Origin: JANPLD01 sp964445765
GTDB taxonomy: Bacteria > Pseudomonadota > Alphaproteobacteria > Rickettsiales > UBA8987
Reading direction: 5' to 3'
Length of the DNA: 64,000 nt
NCBI GenBank assembly: GCA_964445765.1
Contig: CAYULD010000002.1
Location: forward strand, 186,001-250,000
Shown in pieces: positions 1-8,951 of this stretch; the first letter of the stretch is position 1, and the number at the start of each line of letters is the position of its first letter. The position numbers and the translations under genes are program-made. A model generated the notes under the pieces. The model was not told the DNA's origin, made no database searches, and worked only from the letters and a program-made list of their open reading frames with translations.

Positions 1-1287
1 GGGCTTGGGCATATTTTATCTATTTCTGGCTTGCACCTTTCAATTGTAATGGTTTGGGTTTATGGTTTTTTAAGGCTTTTAATTGCATTATTTCCTATAT
101 TTGCCTTAAAATTTGATAGCAAAAAAACCAGTGCAATTCTTGCAATATTATTTGGGCTAATCTATTTATTCATAGCTAACAAGCCAATTCCAGCGGTTCG
201 CTCATATTTAATGTTAACCTTATTTTTTGTCGGAATATTATTTAATAGAGAAATTTCACCCTTTCGCCCTTTAGCACTTGCCGCCTTAATAATATTAATT
301 ATTGAGCCAAGCTCTTTAGTAAATGTATCATTTCAACTTTCATTTGCGTCTATTACTGCACTAGCTGGAATCTATGAAATTTACATTCGTTATTTTGGAA
401 AAAATAATGAAAATCACAATGAAAATTTTATAAGAAAATTTTTCAAATATTTACTGGGGATTATTTTTTCTTCGCTAATTGTTGGGTTTATAACTGGGCC
501 AATTATGGCTTATCATTTCAGTAATGTTTCTAAGTTTTCTGCGGTTTCTAATCTGTTAACTTTGCCGTTTGTAAGTTTTATTACAATGCCATTTTTAGCA
601 ATTGCAACTTTGTTTTCCGCCTTTTCATTTAGTGAGTTTTTATATAAGCCTGCTGAAATTGGTATAAAAATTATGCTTTTTTGTGCAGAAAAATTTGGTG
701 ATGCAAACTCTGGTATTATTAGAATATCTGCACTTCCTGAGTATTTCTTAATATTAATTTCTTGTGCGTGGCTATGGTTTTTTACCTTTTCTAGTAAAAT
801 TAGATTTTTAGCAATTCCGTTTATTATTTCGGTTTATGCTCTTATTATTTTTGCCCAAAAACAGCCAGATATATTGATAGATGAAAAAGCTAAAACTTTT
901 ATAATCAAAGCCAATAATGAATATTATATTTATGGCAGAATTGGTGGCTTTAAGCTGAAGCAATATAAAGAAAAACTAGGCGTAAATCAATTTTTGAGGA
1001 AAAAGAAAAATGAAGAAGATAAATTTTGTAATGATAGTTTTTGTGAGATAAAAAATATTTTAATCGCTAGAAATAATATAAAACTTAGAGAAAACCTAAA
1101 TTGTAAAAAATATAAGGTTGTTGTTAATTTAACTGATGATAAAATCTGCCAAGCTCCAGCTAAAAACAAAATTATAACCAAAGATAGCCTTAAAAATTAT
1201 GGCACTCATTTAGTTTGGCAAAACGGCAGAATTGAAAACTCAAGAGATTTTTCCGGCTATAGAATTTGGAATTTTTCTAAACTTTAA
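1..1287 (+). CDS. comEC: ComEC/Rec2 family DNA uptake channel, 3' part
   Basis: Inner-membrane channel that passes single-stranded DNA into the cytoplasm during natural transformation. The frame is open from base 1, so the gene begins before the window; the first ATG inside it (base 49) is not the true start. The 428 visible residues open with the ComEC-type motif LSISGLHLSIV. About seven hydrophobic segments follow, up to roughly residue 290, and then a hydrophilic tail ending in GYRIWNF. The tail contains no HxHxDH metallo-beta-lactamase signature, which is common for alphaproteobacterial members. The gene converges with infC and the two overlap by 11 bases. The family assignment is firm. 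Whether the cell is competent cannot be told from this gene alone. Confidence 0.85.
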   Translation, partial: GLGHILSISGLHLSIVMVWVYGFLRLLIALFPIFALKFDSKKTSAILAILFGLIYLFIANKPIPAVRSYLMLTLFFVGILFNREISPFRPLALAALIILIIEPSSLVNVSFQLSFASITALAGIYEIYIRYFGKNNENHNENFIRKFFKYLLGIIFSSLIVGFITGPIMAYHFSNVSKFSAVSNLLTLPFVSFITMPFLAIATLFSAFSFSEFLYKPAEIGIKIMLFCAEKFGDANSGIIRISALPEYFLILISCAWLWFFTFSSKIRFLAIPFIISVYALIIFAQKQPDILIDEKAKTFIIKANNEYYIYGRIGGFKLKQYKEKLGVNQFLRKKKNEEDKFCNDSFCEIKNILIARNNIKLRENLNCKKYKVVVNLTDDKICQAPAKNKIITKDSLKNYGTHLVWQNGRIENSRDFSGYRIWNFSKL

Positions 1288-2056
1288 TAGGGCTGAAATT
1301 TTGAACTAGTGATCCCGCTTCCATTTTTGCAGGTGCATCTGGCTTGCCATATTCTTTTAATGCTTCAACAATATCTGCCATTTTCTTAAAGCCAATATCT
1401 ATGTGGGCGTTTTCTCTACCCTTAAATTTCATAGAAAATTTAACCTTATCGCCATCTTGCAAAAATTCTACCGCGTGTTTAATGCGATATTCTAAATCGT
1501 GGGGATCAGTATTATAGCGGAGTTTTATCTCTTTTAAGTGAACAATTTTTTGATGTTTTTTTGCTTCTTTCTTTTTCTTTTGTTGCTCATAGAGAAATTT
1601 ACCTAAATCCATTATTTTACAAACTGGCGGCTCTGCATTCGGGGAGATTTCCACTAAATCTAAATCTGCATCTTGTGCCATTGAAAGGGCTTCTCTAAGG
1701 GCTATAATACCTACCATTTCGCCGTTTTCATCTATCAAGCGAACGGGATCAGCTTTAATATATTGATTAACTTTAGGCCCATCATTTTTGGCATTTTTTG
1801 CGTATTTATCTTCTTTTTGGTTATTGTTATCCCTTTTGAAAGGTGGCCTTGCACCGCTATTAAAAGCAGGCTTAGAGCCTGAGTTAAACGGAGGTTTAGA
1901 GCCAGAATTGAAAGGAGGCTTTGTGCCTGAATTATAAGGTGGCCTTGCACCTGAGTTATTATTTGGGTTTTGCGGTCTATTTCCGAAAGATTGGTTATTC
2001 GGTTTTGGAGATGAAGGCCTATTGAAACCAGAGCCTTGGTTATTATCGTTATTTAT
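1277..2056 (-). CDS. infC: Translation initiation factor IF-3 with ATA start and N-terminal repeat extension
   Basis: IF-3 binds the 30S subunit, keeps it apart from 50S and checks start-codon pairing. The conserved two-domain core runs from about residue 93 (GPKVNQYIKADPVRLIDENG) to the C-terminus. It includes the lysine-rich linker QQKKKKEAKKHQK and the C-terminal LRYNTDPHD region. Reading upstream, the frame stays open to a TAA at 2090-2092 and has no ATG, GTG, CTG or TTG before the core; the TTG at 1738 lies inside it. The best start is ATA at 2054-2056, four bases after AGGA. This gives 259 residues against about 175-180 usual. Residues 1-92 are Asn/Pro-rich and hold an eight-residue unit of the form FNSGSKPP about five times. 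E. coli infC uses AUU for autoregulation, so a rare start is plausible here; its use is inferred. Confidence 0.85.
   Translation of the reverse strand: MNNDNNQGSGFNRPSSPKPNNQSFGNRPQNPNNNSGARPPYNSGTKPPFNSGSKPPFNSGSKPAFNSGARPPFKRDNNNQKEDKYAKNAKNDGPKVNQYIKADPVRLIDENGEMVGIIALREALSMAQDADLDLVEISPNAEPPVCKIMDLGKFLYEQQKKKKEAKKHQKIVHLKEIKLRYNTDPHDLEYRIKHAVEFLQDGDKVKFSMKFKGRENAHIDIGFKKMADIVEALKEYGKPDAPAKMEAGSLVQNFSPIKV
1838..1963 (-). repeat. 24-bp tandem repeat in the infC N-terminal extension
   Basis: About five copies of a 24-base unit encode (F/Y)NSG(S/T/A)(K/R)P(P/A). Third-position differences between copies show that the array is not a very recent expansion. The whole stretch stays in frame with the IF-3 core. 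Confidence 0.75.
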
Positions 2057-2088
2057 AAAATCCTCACTTTTAGTTGTAAATCTATTGG

Positions 2089-2120
2089 TTTATAATGTTA
2101 TAATCAAACAATTTTGTCAA
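2089..2120 (-). promoter_or_regulatory. Candidate infC promoter
   Basis: A perfect TTGACA lies at 2115-2120 on the minus strand. An AT-rich stretch follows, with TATAAC at 2097-2102 and TATAAA at 2089-2094. Spacing to the usual -10 distance is imperfect (12 or 20 bases), so the -35 is convincing and the -10 is uncertain. It sits just upstream of the proposed ATA start, so infC may be transcribed separately from nuoB-nuoD. Confidence 0.4.
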
Positions 2121-2149
2121 GGGCTATAAGTAAACTTGCACTTTACAAA

Positions 2150-3331
2150 CTATCTATCCACCTCACCGAAAACTATATCCATTGAGCCAAGCACCGCAAC
2201 TACATCCGCAAGCATATGGCCACGACATAATTCATCCATTGCAGAAAGATGCACAAAACCGGGTGCTCTTAAACGGCATCTATATGGTTTATTAGTTCCA
2301 TCAGCCACTACAAACACGCCAAATTCACCTTTTGGGGCTTCCACTGCGGCATAATATTCACCCTCTGGCACATGATAACCTTCCGTATATAGCTTGAAGT
2401 GATGGATTAATGCCTCCATAGATGTTTTCATCTGGCTTCTAGTTGGCGGGGTAATTTTTTTATCCAGAGATTTAACCGCCCCTTCAGGAATTTGCTCACA
2501 AGCCTGTTTTATAATCTTGATTGATTCATACATTTCAGCAATTCGGCATAAATATCTATCATAACAATCACCATTTTTGCCGATTGGAATATCAAAATCC
2601 ATTTTATCATAAACTTCATAAGGCTGAGATTTTCTTAAATCCCAAGCTATTCCAGAGGCACGAATCATTGGCCCTGAGAAACCTAAATCTAGGGCTTTTT
2701 CTGCAGAAACTGGGGCGATATCAACCGTTCTTTGCTTAAAAATGCGGTTTTCAGTAAGTAAATCTTCAACATCAGAGAGATATTTTGGAAATTCATTGGC
2801 AAATTTCATAATATCTTCAAGCAAGCCTTGCGGTAAATCTCTAGTTACACCTCCGGGGCGAATATAAGCAGAATGCATACGAGAGCCAGAAACCCTTTCA
2901 TAAAATTCTATAATTTTCTCTCTTTCTTCAAACAGCCATAAAAGGGGCGTCATAGCACCAACATCAAGTGCGAAGGTGGTTACATTCATTATATGGTTTA
3001 ATATTCTAGTAAGCTCACTAAATATAACCCTTATATATTGTGCCCTTAATGGAACTTGGCATTTTAGCAATTTCTCAACGGCGAGTGCATAAGCGTGCTC
3101 CTGACACATTGGGGAAACATAATCCAAGCGATCAAAATAAGGCACTGCTTGCAGATAAGTTTTATGCTCAATTAGTTTTTCAGTTCCCCTATGAAGCAAG
3201 CCAATGTGTGGATCTGCCCTTTCAACAACTTCCCCATCAAGCTCAAGAATTAGCCTTAAAACCCCGTGTGCCGCTGGGTGCTGCGGGCCAAAATTCAGGG
3301 TCATATTTTTCAAAGAAACTTCTTTAGACAT
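2150..3331 (-). CDS. nuoD: NADH-quinone oxidoreductase subunit D
   Basis: A 49-kDa-type subunit of respiratory complex I that, with NuoB, lines the quinone-binding cavity on the peripheral arm. The 393 residues are full length for an unfused NuoD. They start with the typical NFGPQHPAAHGVLRL and contain IGLLHRGTEKL, YIRPGGVTRDLP, the GPMIRASGIAWDLR block, and the C-terminal end GSMDIVFGEVDR. There is no NuoC fused to the N-terminus. It starts 12 bases after the nuoB stop, so the two are probably co-transcribed. nuoC, which normally lies between them, is absent. infC follows downstream in place of nuoE. Confidence 0.95.
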   Translation of the reverse strand: MSKEVSLKNMTLNFGPQHPAAHGVLRLILELDGEVVERADPHIGLLHRGTEKLIEHKTYLQAVPYFDRLDYVSPMCQEHAYALAVEKLLKCQVPLRAQYIRVIFSELTRILNHIMNVTTFALDVGAMTPLLWLFEEREKIIEFYERVSGSRMHSAYIRPGGVTRDLPQGLLEDIMKFANEFPKYLSDVEDLLTENRIFKQRTVDIAPVSAEKALDLGFSGPMIRASGIAWDLRKSQPYEVYDKMDFDIPIGKNGDCYDRYLCRIAEMYESIKIIKQACEQIPEGAVKSLDKKITPPTRSQMKTSMEALIHHFKLYTEGYHVPEGEYYAAVEAPKGEFGVFVVADGTNKPYRCRLRAPGFVHLSAMDELCRGHMLADVVAVLGSMDIVFGEVDR

Positions 3332-3343
3332 TATGGTTTAAGA

Positions 3344-3934
3344 TTAATTGTTAACCTGCTTGTGATCAGGTGGGGTGGGTTTGCCAGTTGGCTTTCTTTT
3401 AATTATAGTATTTGTTCTTTTGATTTTATCTTGCAGCTTAAGAACGCCATAAAGCAGGGCTTCTGCGGTTGGTGGGCAACCCGGAACATAAACATCAACC
3501 GGCACTATTCTATCACAACCTCTAACAACTGAGTATGAATAATGATAATATCCGCCACCATTTGCACAAGAACCCATTGAGATAACATAGCGTGGCTCTG
3601 CCATTTGGTCATAAACTTTTCTTAAGGCTGGTGCCATTTTATTGGTGAGTGTGCCTGCAACAATCATAACATCTGACTGACGCGGAGATGGGCGGAAAAC
3701 CATACCAAATCTATCTAAATCATAACGGCTTGCGGCGGTTTGCATCATCTCAACTGCACAACAGGCAAGGCCGAATGTCATTGGCCATAGAGAGCCTGAT
3801 CTTGCCCAGTTAATAAGGTTATCTAGCTTGGCGATAACAAAGCCTTTATCTGTAATTTCTTCAGTAACAGCGTTTAAGATGTAATCTTGATCCGCACCCG
3901 CTGGAATCACCGGATTAATTAAGTTTTTTGACAT
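3344..3934 (-). CDS. nuoB: NADH-quinone oxidoreductase subunit B
   Basis: Complex I subunit carrying the terminal iron-sulfur cluster N2, which hands electrons to quinone. The four ligands are visible: adjacent C58 and C59 in FGLACCAVEMM, C123 in SMGSCANGGG and C153 in VPGCPPTAEAL. At 196 residues the length is normal for alphaproteobacteria. It is the first gene of a short minus-strand unit, nuoB-nuoD. nuoA, usually immediately upstream, is about 55 kb away in this window. Upstream lies a repeat-filled gap with no other complex I gene. Confidence 0.96.
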   Translation of the reverse strand: MSKNLINPVIPAGADQDYILNAVTEEITDKGFVIAKLDNLINWARSGSLWPMTFGLACCAVEMMQTAASRYDLDRFGMVFRPSPRQSDVMIVAGTLTNKMAPALRKVYDQMAEPRYVISMGSCANGGGYYHYSYSVVRGCDRIVPVDVYVPGCPPTAEALLYGVLKLQDKIKRTNTIIKRKPTGKPTPPDHKQVNN

Positions 3935-4605
3935 AAAATAATTAAATTTACCCCAATTAATACTTAAACTAAATAAAAACTCAAGATTTTATATGTGTGG
4001 TTGTTAGTGGTTGGTGATGGTGGATGGTATCAAGAGGTTAGTAATAGTATTATTGTCATTTCGAGCAAAGCGAGAAATCTAGAAAGAATATATTATCCTC
4101 ATGGGCTAGTTATAAACAGAGATTGATAATTTTAACATATTAATCTTGCTCTATATTTCCTCCCCTGCTAGCGGGGGAGGATAAAGGAGGGGGTGTCAGG
4201 AAAGAGCTTAATATTCTGTTTATAAGTTCTCTCACATCACCCTCCCCTTTATCCCCTCCCGCAGGCAGGAGGGGAAATACTACAATTAATCAACGGGTTA
4301 TAGTTTTGCCTTAACTAGCCCATAGGGTTTGTATAAAAAATTTCTCACTTCGTTCGCAATTACACACCTCTATAATTATCTAATAATGCCTTATTCAACC
4401 TGACTTTCACACCCTTTATATCATTATATTCTAATATTAGAATATGCTTATATATTAATATTATAGTAGAATGATAAACTACTAACCCCCCAAACCCTAG
4501 CTCACCCTAATCAATCTATTTTTTGGGATATTTTCAAAAACCCTTGCTTTTTCCTGCATTAAAATATATCGTTGCCAAAATGTAACATACAATATGCGGA
4601 GCATT
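3935..4605. repeat. Repeat-rich intergenic gap with nested inverted repeats
   Basis: No gene is visible in these 670 bases. A nested palindrome occupies about 4055-4365. The outer arms are the CATTTCGAGCAAAGCGAGAA motif at 4055-4080 and its inverted relative at 4340-4362. Inside these, GGGCTAGTT near 4104 pairs with AACTAGCCC near 4313. Innermost are GC-rich hairpins at 4147-4199 and 4230-4288, which are inverted copies of each other. Related modules recur elsewhere in the window. The left edge (about 3995-4040) is a TTGTTAGTGGTTGGTGATGG-like stretch, and a related sequence is found inside valS. Confidence 0.75.
4426..4445. promoter_or_regulatory. Perfect 20-bp AT-rich palindrome upstream of the 1003-aa gene
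   Basis: The sequence ATATTCTAATATTAGAATAT is self-complementary over all 20 bases. It lies about 160 bases upstream of the large orphan gene, outside the GC-rich repeat modules. It could be an operator for a dimeric regulator or a weak structural element; nothing here decides. Confidence 0.35.
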
Positions 4606-7600
4606 ATGGTGGCTAGAATAAGCTATGAATATCAAACAGCACAGGAGGCTGTTGCAGCTGGCTGGATTTCAGATAATTCAGTAAATCCTGAAGAATCACA
4701 AACACCCGAACTAAATGCAATATCTCTTCATAATTTCTATAAATTTATTGCAGGACATTTAAGAGATACAACTTGGAGAGATGGTAAACAAGCAAATATA
4801 AATCACTTCATAGATCATCCCTCCGTTAAACTTGGTATGAGGGCTAGGGCAAGATCTGGTGCTAGATTTTTAATAGATGAGGGGATTAAAAATATTAAAG
4901 ATGAGATTGGAGGTGGCGGTTCAGTACTAAGACCCATAGGTATCTATGGCGAAAATTCTTTTGAAAACCTACAAGAATACGCTAGAATACTAAGAAATGC
5001 CGTAATTGAGGAGCTTGAAAATAGAGGTAAGGGCAATTTAGCTTCAGGGCTAAAGATGATATTAAGAGATGAAGGGAAGAAAGAGAATTTGGAAGAATTA
5101 GGGATAGATGAAAGTTTTTTAAGAGAGAATTTAAAAAATAATAAAGCAGAACATTTTAGAAAAGCCTTACAAGAAAAATTAGATATAGGTTTGTGGTCAG
5201 TGCTGCACAGGGGGAATCCCGGATATGCATACGGTGTAGTGCATAAAGAAGATCAAAAACAACAAATATTATTTATGAAAGGTGAAGGGCTTACAGTTAA
5301 TAGCACCTTTAATATGAATAATTCAGAATCTGCATTTGAGTTAGCACCAGATATAGAAGTGTTAATTACAAGGCAAGAAAAATCTAGTGAGAAATTTACT
5401 AACATTGAGTTTAACTATTCATACAACTACTACGGGGAAGATGTTTCTGAAGAAAGAAAAGCTGAAATTGCTGCGGAAGAAATGATTAGCTATATAAAAA
5501 TTGCTGTAGGAAAAATTGGTATTGATGAGTTTCAGAAAAATAAAGAAAAAATACTTCTTAAGATAAAAGACTATGCTGGAATAATTTCAGAAGAAGAAGC
5601 TAGATTAACACCTCAAAAATTTGATGAGCTATTTGAAAAAGATGAGCAACTAAAACAAATGGGCGTTACTAAAGATTTGGTTCACCTACATTTACATTCT
5701 CAGGGAAGGCAGAATAATGAAGGCTATCCAGCTCACTTAAATTTTGTATTTTCTTGTATGAAGCAAGGTTATAGCTTTAGTATTGATGGTGCCGTTGGTC
5801 CTTTAAGCGATTATTTTAGCCATCCAAATATGATTAAATTCTTAGAGAGTGCAGCAAAAAGATTTTTTGGAATAGTGCCAGAAGATGAAGAATCTTTCAA
5901 AAAACTTTCTGATAATGATAACATAATAAAAATATTTCAAGACTATGAAAATGACGCAAACAAAGCTTGCGAACACGCAATGAGCAAAAGCTCTTTTACA
6001 CCACAAAAAATGCAGGATTTAATAGATAACCCTGATTTGTTTGGAATAGCTGGGGGCGGAAAAATTGATTTTATTAAAACTATAAAAGATGAATGTTTTG
6101 ATAGGGCGATAATAGATAAAATTTATGAAATTCAAAATTACCAGAAAATAATTCAGCAAATTACTAAAGAAGAACAAGCATCGCAAGATAATCAAGGTAA
6201 TAGTATTTATAAAAAAGAGATAGATGGAGCAAATTATACTTTAACAATAGGTGAGGATGGAAGTAAAAGAATTCTAAAAGAAAAAGATGGTGTGGAATCT
6301 AGTTTCATAATTGGAAGTAAAGAAATTAAACAGCTGGAAATGTGGAATAACTTAGCTGGCAATGATGAGATAACAAAAACATTTAATTCAAAAACAGGCA
6401 AATACGATTACAAATATGATGAAAATAAATTTAGTGATTTTTGTAAAAGATTAGCATTCAAAATTACTAAGCCTTCTCATAGTATAATGGGTTTATATGG
6501 TTTGGTTACCCCCGGATCATTTTACCACTCACAATTAGTTGCAAAACTATCCCTAAAAGCTTTTCAAGAAATTGACAGCTTTGATAATATCCTTGATGTT
6601 GCAGATGATAAAAAAAGAGGATTTACAATAGATATACTTAAAAAATGTAAATTCTCTGATTTCCCAGTTTTTGATAAAAGTTTTAATCCAGCCAAAGATA
6701 TGAACTTTGTTAATATTATGACAGGCGGTTTTGGCAAATTGCCAGCAATAAAACACAACCTTGACCCTGATGCACAAACCTCCTCACAGGCATTTAGGAT
6801 AAATAAACTATATCGATATCTAAAATCTAACGAAGTGCTAAGAGAAACTTTACTACCAAAGCTTTTAGATTGTGGACAAGAAAAAACTAATAAAAAAAGA
6901 TATTTAAATGATCAACATAAAAAAGCAGAAATAGATTTTGAAGATTTTGGGGCACTTTTTGACGCACTAAAAAAAGACAAAATTTCTTTAAAAATTTTAG
7001 AGGAAGCTATAATTGGAAAAAAAGAATTTCAATTAAAGGGTCACGCCGAAAAAATCAGAGAAATATTATATGAATGCAAAGCGCCGTCGGTTGAATCAAG
7101 AATAGATGTTGCAAAAGCAGAGATTGAAGAATTTGTTAATCAAGGTAAACTTCCTCAAGAATCTAATAATGACCCCTTAATTTTCCAATTAGCACTTGTT
7201 AATAACGAGCCAACAAGCAAATTTAGGTTTAATCTTTTAATCCCTACTTATGGAGACAAATTAGAAACTATGGGGGATTTTCACACAAGTATTTTGAGCA
7301 AGGTTATAAATGAGCTAGGAGAACAAAATTTTGCTACGCTCAGAGCTAGTATAAAAAATATTCAAACAAAAAAAGACCAATTAAATAGACAAGATTCAGA
7401 TTATATAAAAGTTTGTAATATTCTTAAACCGATTGATGATGATAAATTCATTAAAAAAATATATGGTGAAGAAGGCTATTCAAAAGAATTTTTGCAGGAT
7501 GCAAAATTAGTATTAAAGGAATCTCTATTACGAGTTGCTTGTGGCTATAAGCAAATAGATGTCAGAAATAAAATTATAGAAATGCAAAGCCAAAAAGGTA

Positions 7601-7617
7601 ATGCCATCGCCGCCTAA
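4606..7617 (+). CDS. Large uncharacterised soluble protein (about 1003 aa)
   Basis: I do not recognise this protein. It has no signal peptide, no clear membrane segment and is rich in charged residues, so it looks soluble. Notable stretches are an early Ala/Arg-rich helix (MRARARSGARFL, near residue 85), KDLVHLHLHSQGR near residue 365 and a lysine-rich middle (residues 500-600). An ATG at 4594 is also possible, but GGAG at 4598-4601 is correctly placed for the ATG at 4606, giving MVARISYEY. It stands alone: a repeat-filled gap precedes it and unrelated murA follows. Size, isolation and lack of a known domain fit a lineage-specific protein, possibly a secreted effector, but that is only inference. 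Confidence 0.75.
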   Translation: MVARISYEYQTAQEAVAAGWISDNSVNPEESQTPELNAISLHNFYKFIAGHLRDTTWRDGKQANINHFIDHPSVKLGMRARARSGARFLIDEGIKNIKDEIGGGGSVLRPIGIYGENSFENLQEYARILRNAVIEELENRGKGNLASGLKMILRDEGKKENLEELGIDESFLRENLKNNKAEHFRKALQEKLDIGLWSVLHRGNPGYAYGVVHKEDQKQQILFMKGEGLTVNSTFNMNNSESAFELAPDIEVLITRQEKSSEKFTNIEFNYSYNYYGEDVSEERKAEIAAEEMISYIKIAVGKIGIDEFQKNKEKILLKIKDYAGIISEEEARLTPQKFDELFEKDEQLKQMGVTKDLVHLHLHSQGRQNNEGYPAHLNFVFSCMKQGYSFSIDGAVGPLSDYFSHPNMIKFLESAAKRFFGIVPEDEESFKKLSDNDNIIKIFQDYENDANKACEHAMSKSSFTPQKMQDLIDNPDLFGIAGGGKIDFIKTIKDECFDRAIIDKIYEIQNYQKIIQQITKEEQASQDNQGNSIYKKEIDGANYTLTIGEDGSKRILKEKDGVESSFIIGSKEIKQLEMWNNLAGNDEITKTFNSKTGKYDYKYDENKFSDFCKRLAFKITKPSHSIMGLYGLVTPGSFYHSQLVAKLSLKAFQEIDSFDNILDVADDKKRGFTIDILKKCKFSDFPVFDKSFNPAKDMNFVNIMTGGFGKLPAIKHNLDPDAQTSSQAFRINKLYRYLKSNEVLRETLLPKLLDCGQEKTNKKRYLNDQHKKAEIDFEDFGALFDALKKDKISLKILEEAIIGKKEFQLKGHAEKIREILYECKAPSVESRIDVAKAEIEEFVNQGKLPQESNNDPLIFQLALVNNEPTSKFRFNLLIPTYGDKLETMGDFHTSILSKVINELGEQNFATLRASIKNIQTKKDQLNRQDSDYIKVCNILKPIDDDKFIKKIYGEEGYSKEFLQDAKLVLKESLLRVACGYKQIDVRNKIIEMQSQKGNAIAA

Positions 7618-7687
7618 TACCATATTGTTTTATTGAAGAAATGATTTATAGGTTTTTGAATAACATACACAAAACCAATATAACAAA

Positions 7688-8950
7688 ATGGATATTCTTA
7701 AAATTCAAGGTGGGGCGAGGCTTAGGGGCAAGGTTAAAATTGCTGGCTCAAAAAATTCTGCATTGCCAATCATCGCCGCTTCACTTGCCACTGATAAAGA
7801 AATCACACTTTCTAATGTTCCAAACCTCTCTGATATTCAAACTATGATGGAGCTTCTGCAAGATATGGGGGCTTCTGTAGATTTTGATACTAAGAAAAAC
7901 CAGATGATAATTAATGCTCAAAAATTAAAATCTGTGAGGGCGGAATATGAAATTGTTAAAAAAATGCGTGCCTCTGTAATCGTGCTTGGGGGCTTGCTTG
8001 CAAGATATGGTAAGGCAGAGGTTTCTCTGCCCGGTGGTTGTGCTATTGGTGCAAGGCCTATCAATTTTCACCTAATGGCGTTGGAAAAAATGGGGGCTAA
8101 AATTGATCTTGAAAATGGCTATGTTAAAGCAAGCACTAAAGGCAGGCTGAAGGGGGCGGAGATTGATTTTCCTAAAGTTTCAGTTGGCGCTACTGAAAAT
8201 ACTATCATTGCCGCCAGTTTAGCCAAAGGCATAACAATTATAAATAACCCAGCCAGAGAGCCAGAAATTGTAGATTTAGCAAATATGCTAAATTCTATGG
8301 GGGCGAAAATTTCAGGTGCTGGATCAAGCAGAATTGAAATTGAAGGCGTTGAAGATTTATCTGGCACAAATCACAAAATAATCCCTGATAGAATTGAAGC
8401 TGGAACATTCGCCGCCGCCAGTGCATTAACCGCTGGTGAAGTTGAAATTCAAGGTATTAACCCAAATATGCTTACTTCCACACTTTCAGTTTTTGAAGAA
8501 ATGGGCTGTGAAATTAAACGCAATAAAAACTCATTCATTGTTAATGCACCTAAAAAGCTAAAGCCAGCTAATGTTGCAACTGAGGCATTCCCGGGCTTTC
8601 CAACTGATATGCAAGCACAAATTACCACAATGATGTGCATTGCAGATGGCATTTCAACAATGGAAGAAAATATTTTTGAAAATCGTTTTATGCATGTGCC
8701 AGAATTACAAAGAATGGGTGCGAATATAGAGGTTTCAGGCAATATGCTAAAAATCAAAGGCATTGATAAATTTAATAGTGCGGAAGTTATGGCTACTGAT
8801 TTAAGAGCCTCAGTTTCTCTAATTCTTGCAGGGCTTAATGCAAAAGGTGTTACAACAATCAGCAGGGTTTATCACCTTGATAGAGGCTATGAAAAAATAG
8901 AAGAAAAATTTGAAATTCTCGGCGGCAAAATCTGGCGTGAGAAGGAGTAA
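7688..8950 (+). CDS. murA: UDP-N-acetylglucosamine 1-carboxyvinyltransferase
   Basis: Transfers enolpyruvate from PEP to UDP-GlcNAc, the first committed step of peptidoglycan synthesis, in the cytoplasm. The 420 residues match the family length. The substrate-binding KN pair is at K22-N23 (AGSKNSALP) and the catalytic cysteine is C118 in LPGGCAIGARP. That Cys is the fosfomycin target in this family. The EPSP-synthase-like repeats continue to RVYHLDRGYEKIEEKF at the C-terminus. The gene converges with valS, with stops one base apart. With mraY, mltA and the L,D-transpeptidase in this window, it shows a functioning cell wall pathway. Confidence 0.96.
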   Translation: MDILKIQGGARLRGKVKIAGSKNSALPIIAASLATDKEITLSNVPNLSDIQTMMELLQDMGASVDFDTKKNQMIINAQKLKSVRAEYEIVKKMRASVIVLGGLLARYGKAEVSLPGGCAIGARPINFHLMALEKMGAKIDLENGYVKASTKGRLKGAEIDFPKVSVGATENTIIAASLAKGITIINNPAREPEIVDLANMLNSMGAKISGAGSSRIEIEGVEDLSGTNHKIIPDRIEAGTFAAASALTAGEVEIQGINPNMLTSTLSVFEEMGCEIKRNKNSFIVNAPKKLKPANVATEAFPGFPTDMQAQITTMMCIADGISTMEENIFENRFMHVPELQRMGANIEVSGNMLKIKGIDKFNSAEVMATDLRASVSLILAGLNAKGVTTISRVYHLDRGYEKIEEKFEILGGKIWREKE

Positions 8951-8951
8951 T

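Noticed and set aside
1735..1950. Open frame of 71 codons upstream of infC on the minus strand
   Set aside because: It overlaps the infC N-terminal extension in another frame; the extension frame connects smoothly to conserved IF-3 residues.
4150..4290. CRISPR-like repeats
   Set aside because: The repeats are two inverted hairpins, not direct repeats with equal spacers, and no cas gene is present.
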